Assembly (NCBI GenBank): GCA_019424135.1
Contig: JAHYZZ010000035.1
Span: 1 to 6,648 of the forward strand
DNA length: 6,648 nucleotides
Reading direction: 5' to 3'
Origin: Lachnospiraceae bacterium
GTDB lineage: Bacteria > Bacillota > Clostridia > Lachnospirales > Lachnospiraceae
Shown: positions 1 to 5,787 of the stretch, one piece after another
Position numbering within the stretch: position 1 is the first letter of the stretch
How the letters are laid out: each line of letters opens with the position of its first letter
The notes under the pieces: model-generated
What the model saw: the letters and a program-made list of their open reading frames with translations, nothing else
What the model was told of the DNA's origin: nothing
Databases searched by the model: none
Position numbers and translations under genes: made by a program

Positions 1-4
1 ATTA

Positions 5-47
5 GCCCTTATAGGGCGAGAACAAACCACCGGCTAAGCCGGTGGTT
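5..47. repeat. Twin-hairpin repeat, possible IS200/IS605-type end or small dispersed element
   Basis: Two perfect inverted repeats lie side by side. The first is GCCCT-TAT-AGGGC at 5-17 (5-bp stem, 3-base loop). The second is AACCACCGGC / GCCGGTGGTT at 25-34 and 38-47 (10-bp stem, 3-base loop TAA). Only 7 bases separate them. A pair of strong hairpins in non-coding DNA, beginning 5 bases past a stop codon, is more than a simple terminator needs. From memory, similar hairpin pairs flank IS200/IS605-family tnpA genes in gut Clostridia, whose single-strand transposases recognise subterminal hairpins. No transposase is visible here because the window starts at base 1. The hairpins are seen directly. 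The mobile-element link is inference. Confidence 0.45.
25..47 (-). terminator. Likely transcription terminator of prs
   Basis: Read on the minus strand, a GC-rich 10-bp stem with a 3-base loop starts 5 bases after the prs stop codon. It is followed by the U-rich run TGTTCTC, which completes TTTGTT together with the end of the stem. Position and stem strength fit an intrinsic terminator. The U-tract is interrupted, so termination may be partial or helped by the second small hairpin at 5-17. On the plus strand no T-run follows the stem, so it would mainly serve prs. Confidence 0.5.
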
Positions 48-52
48 CTGAT

Positions 53-1234
53 TTAAAATGGAATTTTGGCCCGATGTTTTTCCAGAAGTGCATGGATTCG
101 GTCGGTAGGATTCAGGACAGATCCAATGGTGATGTCATGGTTGAAAGAGTCAATGATTAAAGCGATAAATTTGCTCATATCAGCTACGGCAAAGTATGGC
201 CTGGAAAGCGCTTCCGGAGGAAGATAGGTCAAGTTTGTGGTGATTACCCGATTAATATAGCCGGATTTATAATAATCATCGAATTTTTCAAATCCATCTG
301 TGAAAAGACCAAAGGTGGTACAGACAAACACGCGTCCTGCGCCCCGTTCTTTGATCTGCTTTGCTACATCCAGCATACTTTCACCGGAAGAGATCATATC
401 ATCAATGATAATCACATTTTTACCGCGGATGTCATCGCCTAAGAACTCATGGGCAACGATAGGATTTTTCCCGCCGATGATCGTGGAATAATCCCGGCGT
501 TTATAGAACATACCCATGTTCACACCCAGGACGTTAGAAAAGTATACGGCACGGTGCATAGCACCCTCATCCGGGCTTACAATCATAAGGTGGTCTTTAT
601 CCACGATCAGATCCGGCTCTGCGCGGAGCAGAGCCTTCATGAACTGATAAGGTGGATTAAAATTGTCAAATCCATGAAGCGGTATGGAATTTTGCACCCG
701 TGGATCATGAGCGTCAAAGGTGATGATATTGCTGACTCCCATATCTGCCAGTTCCTGAAGAGCCAGGGCGCAGTCCAGGGATTCTCGTTTTGTCCGTTTG
801 TGCTGTCGGCTTTCATAAAGGAAAGGCATGATCACATTTAGACGATGAGCCTTGCCGTTGGCCGCTGAAATGATTCTTTTCAGATCCTGATAGTGATCAT
901 CCGGGGACATATGATTTAAGTGTCCATTCACAGTGTAGGTCAGGCTATAGTTGCAGACGTCCACCATGACAAACAAGTCTTTCCCCCGAATGGTTTCACC
1001 TAAGAGGCCCTTCGCCTCTCCGGAACCAAATCTGGGGCATTTGCAGTTGATCAGATAATTATCAGACTGATAGTCACAAAACAATGGGGAGTGGAGAGAT
1101 TCTTTCCGTGTATCCTTTCGGAACTGAACGATATAGTCGTTGACCTTTTTCCCTAATTCTTTGCAGGAATCCAGTGCAGCAATCTTTAAAGGCGCCACAG
1201 GGAGCGCGTTTTCCATTAATTCTACGCTTGACAT
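53..1234 (-). CDS. prs: Ribose-phosphate pyrophosphokinase (PRPP synthetase), long divergent form
   Basis: This cytosolic enzyme transfers pyrophosphate from ATP to ribose 5-phosphate, giving PRPP for purine, pyrimidine, histidine, tryptophan and NAD synthesis. The family signatures are in order: an RF-SGE segment (68-73), the flexible ATP loop with RQHKRTKRES (143-152), FDAHDPRVQ (173-181) with the metal/ATP-site histidine H176, SPDEGAMHRA (220-229), the KRR catalytic flap (K245-R247), and the PRPP-binding loop IIIDDMISSGESM (275-287). At 393 residues it is about 75 longer than the usual 310-320. The extra length lies in an N-terminal extension of about 20 residues, a longer segment around residues 95-125, and the C-terminal half. 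The ATG at 1234 has AGGAG 6 bases upstream. The gene stands alone, divergent from the der operon, with its own promoter and a hairpin after the stop. The function is secure. The effect of the extra segments on allosteric control is unknown. Confidence 0.93.
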   Translation of the reverse strand: MSSVELMENALPVAPLKIAALDSCKELGKKVNDYIVQFRKDTRKESLHSPLFCDYQSDNYLINCKCPRFGSGEAKGLLGETIRGKDLFVMVDVCNYSLTYTVNGHLNHMSPDDHYQDLKRIISAANGKAHRLNVIMPFLYESRQHKRTKRESLDCALALQELADMGVSNIITFDAHDPRVQNSIPLHGFDNFNPPYQFMKALLRAEPDLIVDKDHLMIVSPDEGAMHRAVYFSNVLGVNMGMFYKRRDYSTIIGGKNPIVAHEFLGDDIRGKNVIIIDDMISSGESMLDVAKQIKERGAGRVFVCTTFGLFTDGFEKFDDYYKSGYINRVITTNLTYLPPEALSRPYFAVADMSKFIALIIDSFNHDITIGSVLNPTDRIHALLEKHRAKIPF

Positions 1235-1270
1235 AATGTTCTCCTATCTTTTATCTTTCTTACTATGATA

Positions 1271-1300
1271 TTTATATCACCTTTTCCATAAAAAGGTCAA
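1271..1300 (-). promoter_or_regulatory. Sigma-A-type promoter for prs
   Basis: On the minus strand there is a -35 box TTGACC (1295-1300, 5 of 6 to TTGACA), an 18-base spacer, and a -10 box TATAAA (1271-1276, 5 of 6 to TATAAT). It lies about 37 bases upstream of the prs start, leaving a short A/G-rich leader with AGGAG at 1241-1245. It reads away from the DUF512 gene. It is identified by eye from the consensus only. Confidence 0.6.
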
Positions 1301-1308
1301 CTACTGAT

Positions 1309-1337
1309 TGGACTAATCCGGCCTGGTGGGGTATAAT
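1309..1337 (+). promoter_or_regulatory. Sigma-A-type promoter for the DUF512-der-plsY-gpsA operon
   Basis: A perfect -10 box TATAAT (1332-1337) follows a weaker -35 TGGACT (1309-1314, 4 of 6) with a 17-base spacer. Transcription would start near 1344, giving a leader of about 27 bases with GGGGG (1360-1364) before the ATG at 1371. No equally good promoter is evident before plsY or gpsA, where genes overlap or nearly abut, so this one probably drives all four genes. Confidence 0.6.
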
Positions 1338-1370
1338 AAAAAGGTAAATGAATAAAACTGGGGGAAATAT

Positions 1371-2708
1371 ATGAAGCATGAACATAAAATTAAGGCAGTA
1401 GTTCCGGGAAGCATTGCCGAAGAGTTGGGTGTGGAGTCAGGCGACAAATTACTGTCTGTCAATGGAAATATAGTGGAAGATGTATTCGACTATCATTATC
1501 TGATACATGACGAAGAAGTTGTCCTTTTAATTGAGAAGCCAGATGGGGAAGAGTGGGAGTTTCAGATCGAAAAAGACTATGATGACGATCTGGGGATTGA
1601 ATTTGAGCAGGGACTGATGGATGAGTACCGGTCCTGCCGCAATCACTGTATGTTCTGTTTTATTGATCAGATGCCAAAAGGAATGCGGGAAACTCTTTAT
1701 TTTAAAGATGATGATTCCAGACTTTCTTTTCTGCAAGGCAATTATGTGACACTTACCAACATGAGCGATCATGATATCGACAGAATACTGAAATATCATC
1801 TGGAGCCTATTAATATTTCGATTCATACAATGAATCCGGAGCTTCGCTGCAAGATGCTGCATAATCGTTTTGCGGGAGAGGCTTTAAAGAAGATGGATAG
1901 ACTTTTTCATGGGCAGATTCAGATGAATGGACAGATTGTATTATGCAAAGGGATCAATGACGGGGAAGAACTAGAAAGGAGTATCCAGGAAATGAGCCGC
2001 TACCTTCCATATCTTCAAAGTGTGTCCGTGGTTCCGGTAGGGCTTACCAAGTACCGGGAGGGACTCTATCCGTTAATGCCTTTCTCAAAAGAGGATGCAA
2101 AAGCAGTGTTGGAAACGATCCACCGATGGCAGAATATGCTGTATGAAAAGTATGGGACGCACTTTATCCATGCCGGGGATGAATGGTATCTCCTGGCAGA
2201 AGAGGAACTTCCTGAGGAAGAGCGGTACGATGGATATCTGCAGTTAGAGAATGGAGTAGGAATGCTGCGGCTTCTGGAAGAGGAATTCACGGAAGCATAC
2301 GAGAAGCTTGCAGAAGATAATATCAGACGGGAAGTATCCATTGCGACCGGATATCTGGCATATCCCAGTATTGATAGGATGGCACAGCGCTTGGAAGAAA
2401 AATGTACGGGGACAAAGATACATGTTTATCCGATCCGTAATGATTTTTTCGGAGAACGGATCACCGTGTCCGGCCTGATTACAGGACAGGATCTGATACA
2501 TCAGCTTCGTGGAAAAGTGTTGGGAGAAAGACTTCTTTTGCCCTGTAATATGTTCCGGAGTGAAGAAGACATATTTCTGGATGATGTGACATTGACAGAG
2601 GTACAAGAGACTTTACAAGTGTCGGCAGATATTGTAAAATCAAGCGGACAAGACCTGATAGAAGCAGTGACAGGAAAGAAGCAGGATACAGGAGGTTGCT
2701 ATGAGTAA
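1371..2708 (+). CDS. PDZ / radical-SAM / DUF512 protein of unknown function (TIGR03279-like)
   Basis: The 445-residue protein has three parts: a PDZ-like domain (about 5-55, with VVPGSIAEELGVESGDKLLSVNG), a radical-SAM core, and a C-terminal DUF512 region (about 215-430). The core carries C89-x3-C93-x2-C96, the usual 4Fe-4S ligand pattern, then GNYVTLTN (123-130) where many radical-SAM proteins have a GGE-type motif, and NISIHTMNPELR (148-159). The DUF512 part contains GDEWYLL, ATGYLAYP, VSGLITGQDL and LPCNMFRSEEDIFLDD. There is no signal peptide or membrane segment, so it should be cytosolic, which is unusual for a PDZ domain. Its substrate is not known. The last 8 bases overlap der, suggesting translational coupling and perhaps a role linked to ribosome biogenesis (inference). 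The start is supported by a G-rich site at 1360-1364. Family assignment is firm and function is open. Confidence 0.9.
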   Translation: MKHEHKIKAVVPGSIAEELGVESGDKLLSVNGNIVEDVFDYHYLIHDEEVVLLIEKPDGEEWEFQIEKDYDDDLGIEFEQGLMDEYRSCRNHCMFCFIDQMPKGMRETLYFKDDDSRLSFLQGNYVTLTNMSDHDIDRILKYHLEPINISIHTMNPELRCKMLHNRFAGEALKKMDRLFHGQIQMNGQIVLCKGINDGEELERSIQEMSRYLPYLQSVSVVPVGLTKYREGLYPLMPFSKEDAKAVLETIHRWQNMLYEKYGTHFIHAGDEWYLLAEEELPEEERYDGYLQLENGVGMLRLLEEEFTEAYEKLAEDNIRREVSIATGYLAYPSIDRMAQRLEEKCTGTKIHVYPIRNDFFGERITVSGLITGQDLIHQLRGKVLGERLLLPCNMFRSEEDIFLDDVTLTEVQETLQVSADIVKSSGQDLIEAVTGKKQDTGGCYE

Positions 2709-4032
2709 ACCAGTTGTGGCTGTCGTAGGCAGGCCAAATGTGGGAAAGTCCACACTTTTTAATGTGCTGGCAGGAGAAAGGATTTCCATTGTAAAAGATA
2801 CGCCAGGCGTGACCAGAGACCGTATATATGCAGAGGTCACCTGGCTTGATCAAGGATTTACATTGATTGATACCGGCGGAATCGAGCCGGACAGCAGGGA
2901 TATTATTTTATCTCAGATGCGTGAACAGGCGCAGATCGCCATTGATACGGCAGATGTCATCATTTTTATTACGGATGTCCGTCAGGGACTTCAGGACGCA
3001 GATTCTAAAGTCTCGGATATGTTGCGGCGTTCTGGAAAGCCGGTGGTATTGGTAGTCAATAAGGTGGATAATTTTGATAAATTTATGCCGGATGTTTATG
3101 AATTTTATAATCTGGGAATCGGAGATCCGATTCCAATTTCTGCTGCGTCCAGACTGGGAATCGGCGATATGCTTGATGTGGTTGTATCCCATTTCCCAGA
3201 GCATATGTCCGGGGAAGATGAGGACGAGCGGCCAAGAATTGCGATCGTGGGAAAACCCAATGTGGGGAAATCATCTATCGTGAACAAACTTGTAGGGGAA
3301 CAGAGAGTGATCGTATCTGATGTAGCTGGAACTACCCGTGATGCCATCGATACGGAGATTACACACAATGGAAAAGAATATGTGTTTATTGATACTGCCG
3401 GGCTGCGGCGGAAGAACAAGATCAAAGAGGAGCTGGAGCGATACAGCATTATTCGTACCGTGACGGCGGTAGAGCGAGCCGATGTAGTACTGGTGGTGAT
3501 CGATGCCGTAGAAGGTGTAACCGAACAGGATGCTAAGATTGCCGGAATCGCTCATGAAAGAGGCAAGGGGATCATTATCGTTGTAAATAAATGGGATGCC
3601 ATCGAAAAGAACGATCGAACCATGCGCGAATATGAACAGGAGGTGCGCCGGATTCTTTCCTTTATCCCCTATGCAGAGATTATGTATGTATCTGCAGTGA
3701 CTGGTCAGCGTCTGGTAAAGCTTTATGATATGATCGACATGGTGATCGAAAACCAGACGATGCGTGTGGCGACCGGAGTGCTCAACGAGATTATGGCGGA
3801 AGCAGTTGCCATGCAGCAGCCGCCGTCAGATAAGGGCAAGAGATTAAAGCTATACTATATTACACAGGTGTCGGTTAAGCCGCCTTCGTTTGTGATTTTT
3901 GTCAATGATAAGGAATTGATGCATTTTTCGTATACCAGATATTTGGAGAATAAAATACGGGAGGCATTTGGATTCAGAGGTACTTCGCTGAAGTTCTTTA
4001 TACGGGAGAGAAAGGAAAAGGACCGGCCATGA
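2701..4032 (+). CDS. der: Ribosome-assembly double GTPase Der (EngA)
   Basis: Der is an essential GTPase that binds the 50S precursor and helps late large-subunit maturation. Two tandem G domains are plain. Domain 1 has the P-loop GRPNVGKST (10-18), TPGVTRD (34-40), DTGG (57-60) and NKVD (120-123). Domain 2 has GKPNVGKSS (184-192), AGTTRD (209-214), DTAG (231-234) and NKWD (296-299). A KH-like C-terminal domain (about 350-440) follows, with the typical PPSFVIFVND and LENKIREAFGFRGTSLKFFIRERK. At 443 residues it is full family length with no motif missing. The acidic linker MSGEDEDERP (169-178) joins the two G domains. AGGAGG (2690-2695) lies 5 bases before the ATG, inside the end of the DUF512 gene. 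The stop overlaps the plsY start as ATGA, so the three genes are probably co-translated. Confidence 0.98.
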   Translation: MSKPVVAVVGRPNVGKSTLFNVLAGERISIVKDTPGVTRDRIYAEVTWLDQGFTLIDTGGIEPDSRDIILSQMREQAQIAIDTADVIIFITDVRQGLQDADSKVSDMLRRSGKPVVLVVNKVDNFDKFMPDVYEFYNLGIGDPIPISAASRLGIGDMLDVVVSHFPEHMSGEDEDERPRIAIVGKPNVGKSSIVNKLVGEQRVIVSDVAGTTRDAIDTEITHNGKEYVFIDTAGLRRKNKIKEELERYSIIRTVTAVERADVVLVVIDAVEGVTEQDAKIAGIAHERGKGIIIVVNKWDAIEKNDRTMREYEQEVRRILSFIPYAEIMYVSAVTGQRLVKLYDMIDMVIENQTMRVATGVLNEIMAEAVAMQQPPSDKGKRLKLYYITQVSVKPPSFVIFVNDKELMHFSYTRYLENKIREAFGFRGTSLKFFIRERKEKDRP

Positions 4033-4676
4033 TAGAACGTTTTATTTGCCTGCTGATCGGATACATATTTGGTCTGTTTCAGACAGGATATATTCTTGGA
4101 AAGCTTCATCATATTGATATCAGAAGCCAGGGGAGCGGCAATGCCGGCACCACTAATGCACTCCGAGTGCTGGGGTGGAAGGCAGGGCTGATCACCTTCC
4201 TTGGGGATGCGTTTAAGTGTATTTTTGCAGTAGCTGTGGTTCATCTGATTTTTGGAAGAATGCATCCGGATCTTGCGCCTTTGTATGCCATGTACGCAGG
4301 AATCGGAGCTGTGTTTGGACATAATTATCCATTTTATATGAAGTTTAAAGGAGGAAAAGGCATCGCCACGACGGCAGGACTACTGGCAAGTACGCTGCCG
4401 CTACCGATGGTACTGGTCTGTCTTGTGGCATTTCTTTTGATCGTGGGAGTAACCCGGTATGTGTCAGTGGGCTCTCTTATGGTGGTAACGATTTATCTGA
4501 TTGAGATTGTAGTTTATGGACAAAGGGGCGGATTTGGAGTGCCAGAAGAATCTTTGTGGGAAATGTATGTGATTGCTGCGGTTCTTCTATTGTCTGCTTT
4601 CTTTAAGCATCGGGCAAATATAAAAAGGTTATTATCCGGCACCGAGAATAAGCTGAGTGTTGGAAAGAAAAAATAA
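4029..4676 (+). CDS. plsY: Glycerol-3-phosphate acyltransferase PlsY (acyl-phosphate dependent)
   Basis: This integral membrane enzyme transfers the acyl group of acyl-phosphate (made by PlsX) to position 1 of sn-glycerol 3-phosphate, forming lysophosphatidate. The three family motifs are present: GSGNAGTTNALR (35-46), GHNYPFYMKFKGGKGIATTAG (97-117, with the KGGKG loop) and HRANIKRLLSGTE (194-206). Hydrophobic stretches at about 4-24, 50-75, 82-104, 117-141, 145-163 and 179-192 give a multi-span protein. The length, 215 residues, is usual. The C-terminus is lysine-rich (GKKK). AAGGA (4018-4022) lies 6 bases before the ATG, inside der, and the genes overlap by 4 bases. The next gene, gpsA, makes its substrate. 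No fatty-acid regulator site is evident nearby, so control is probably through the operon promoter. Confidence 0.97.
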   Translation: MIERFICLLIGYIFGLFQTGYILGKLHHIDIRSQGSGNAGTTNALRVLGWKAGLITFLGDAFKCIFAVAVVHLIFGRMHPDLAPLYAMYAGIGAVFGHNYPFYMKFKGGKGIATTAGLLASTLPLPMVLVCLVAFLLIVGVTRYVSVGSLMVVTIYLIEIVVYGQRGGFGVPEESLWEMYVIAAVLLLSAFFKHRANIKRLLSGTENKLSVGKKK

Positions 4677-4696
4677 AGAGAAAGGGAAGAAATACT

Positions 4697-5710
4697 ATGG
4701 CAAATGTAGGAATCATGGGGGCAGGAAGCTGGGGAACTGCGCTGGCCCTGTTGCTGCACAAGAATGGACATCAGGTAACAGTCTGGTCAATTAATGAGGA
4801 TGAAGTAAAGATGTTATCTACGAAACGGGAGCATGAAAGCAAACTCCCGGGCGTAAAGATTCCGGAGGATATGGTGTTTACCTCTGATCTGGAAGCGGCG
4901 GTAAAGGGAAGGGATTTTCTGGTTCTTGCAGTGCCGTCTCCCTATACCAGGAGTACGTCCCGGAACATGAGTCCTTATATTCTGGAAGGACAGATTATTG
5001 TGGATGTGGCAAAGGGAATTGAAGAAAACACATTGATGACTTTGTCCCAGCAGATCGAGCAGGAAATCCCTCAGGCGGACGTAGCAGTGCTGTCCGGACC
5101 AAGTCATGCAGAGGAAGTGGGACGAGGACTTCCCACCAGCGTTGTGATTGGGGCAAAGACCAGAAAGACGGCGGAATATCTGCAGGGGATGTTTATGAAT
5201 GAAGTGTTCCGGGTCTATACAAGTCCTGATATCCTGGGTATGGAGCTGGGAGGTTCCCTTAAGAATGTGATTGCTCTGGCAGCCGGTATTGCTGACGGAC
5301 TGGGATATGGTGATAATACAAAGGCAGCTTTGATTACCCGGGGCATTGCTGAAATTGCAAGATTGGGAGTAAAAGCAGGCGGAAAGATTGAAAGCTTTAC
5401 CGGGCTTACTGGCATTGGAGATTTGATTGTTACCTGCGCAAGCGTCCACAGCCGCAACCGTAAGGCCGGATATTTGATCGGTCAGGGAATGTCCATGCAG
5501 GAAGCTATGGATGAGGTTAAAATGGTGGTAGAAGGTGTCTATTCAACCAAAGCGGCCGTCAAGATGGGAGAAAAATACGCAGTGTCACTTCCCATTATTA
5601 ATCAGGTAAATCAGGTTCTGTTTGAAGGGAAGAATCCCGGCGAGGCGGTCAAGGATCTTATGTTAAGGGATAGCAAACCAGAGATTTCTTCGCTCACATG
5701 GAAAGAATAG
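4697..5710 (+). CDS. gpsA: Glycerol-3-phosphate dehydrogenase [NAD(P)+]
   Basis: This cytosolic dehydrogenase reduces dihydroxyacetone phosphate to sn-glycerol 3-phosphate, the backbone precursor for phospholipids. The N-terminal Rossmann fold starts with GAGSWG (8-13), followed by VLAVPSPYTRS (77-87) and VAKGIE (105-110). The LSGPSHAEEV segment (133-142) leads to the C-terminal helical domain, with LGGSLKNVIALAAG (185-198, catalytic K190), GDNTKAALITRG (206-217), TGIGDLIVTC (239-248) and SRNR (253-256). At 337 residues it is full length. AAAGGGAAG (4681-4689) lies 7 bases before the ATG, and only 20 bases separate it from plsY, whose enzyme uses its product. It is the last gene before a 77-base gap with a strong inverted repeat, so vegetative transcription may end or be translationally silenced there. 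Confidence 0.98.
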   Translation: MANVGIMGAGSWGTALALLLHKNGHQVTVWSINEDEVKMLSTKREHESKLPGVKIPEDMVFTSDLEAAVKGRDFLVLAVPSPYTRSTSRNMSPYILEGQIIVDVAKGIEENTLMTLSQQIEQEIPQADVAVLSGPSHAEEVGRGLPTSVVIGAKTRKTAEYLQGMFMNEVFRVYTSPDILGMELGGSLKNVIALAAGIADGLGYGDNTKAALITRGIAEIARLGVKAGGKIESFTGLTGIGDLIVTCASVHSRNRKAGYLIGQGMSMQEAMDEVKMVVEGVYSTKAAVKMGEKYAVSLPIINQVNQVLFEGKNPGEAVKDLMLRDSKPEISSLTWKE

Positions 5711-5727
5711 AGAACACAGAAAGTAGG

Positions 5728-5757
5728 TTCTAAAGCCGGTACCCCCTTGCATAGACT
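5728..5757 (+). promoter_or_regulatory. Candidate sporulation (sigma-E-like) promoter for spoIVA
   Basis: The sequence CATAGACT (5750-5757) matches the sigma-E -10 consensus CATACAnT at all but one fixed position. It also fits the sigma-K form CATAnnnT. A -35 match is weak: TTCTAAA (5728-5734) at the expected spacing shares only the TA core and first base. Transcription would begin near 5764, giving a leader of about 24 bases. spoIVA is a known sigma-E gene in Bacillus, which is the main support for the choice of sigma factor. The call rests on the -10 box and context. Confidence 0.4.
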
Positions 5758-5780
5758 GTTATCAGCACAGCAAGGGGGTA
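5740..5780 (+). promoter_or_regulatory. Perfect 11-bp inverted repeat in the gpsA-spoIVA gap, able to hide the spoIVA ribosome site
   Basis: TACCCCCTTGC (5740-5750) pairs perfectly with GCAAGGGGGTA (5770-5780) across a 19-base loop. Four T's follow at 5782-5785. It could be a weak terminator for the gpsA operon, but the loop is large, the T-run is short, and the next gene starts only 7 bases after the stem. The 3' arm contains the Shine-Dalgarno sequence of spoIVA, so in any transcript that includes both arms the ribosome site would be base-paired. Terminator and translational lock are both possible and may act together. Confidence 0.65.
5772..5779 (+). promoter_or_regulatory. spoIVA ribosome binding site within the hairpin 3' arm
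   Basis: AAGGGGGT lies 8 bases before the ATG at 5788 and is the only purine-rich site in reach, so it fixes the spoIVA start. It is entirely inside the right arm of the inverted repeat (5770-5780). Confidence 0.75.
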
Positions 5781-5787
5781 ATTTTGT

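Noticed and set aside
449..841. A 130-residue plus-strand open frame opposite prs
   Set aside because: It is antisense to conserved prs codons, with no motif or ribosome site to support it.
1229..1245. A PurR-box-like sequence (GAACATTA) at the prs start on the minus strand
   Set aside because: The invariant CC before GAAC is not present, and the match falls on the ribosome site and start codon, which explains it.
3855..4322. A 155-residue open frame on the minus strand across the der-plsY junction
   Set aside because: It is antisense to two well-supported genes, with no family match or supported start.
4814..5449. A 211-residue open frame on the minus strand, opposite gpsA
   Set aside because: It lies wholly inside a clear gpsA gene, has no recognisable domain, and its composition is that of a reversed coding strand.
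5711..5731. A short inverted repeat AGAAC / GTTCT just after gpsA
   Set aside because: Five base pairs with an 11-base loop are expected by chance, and nothing else supports a function.
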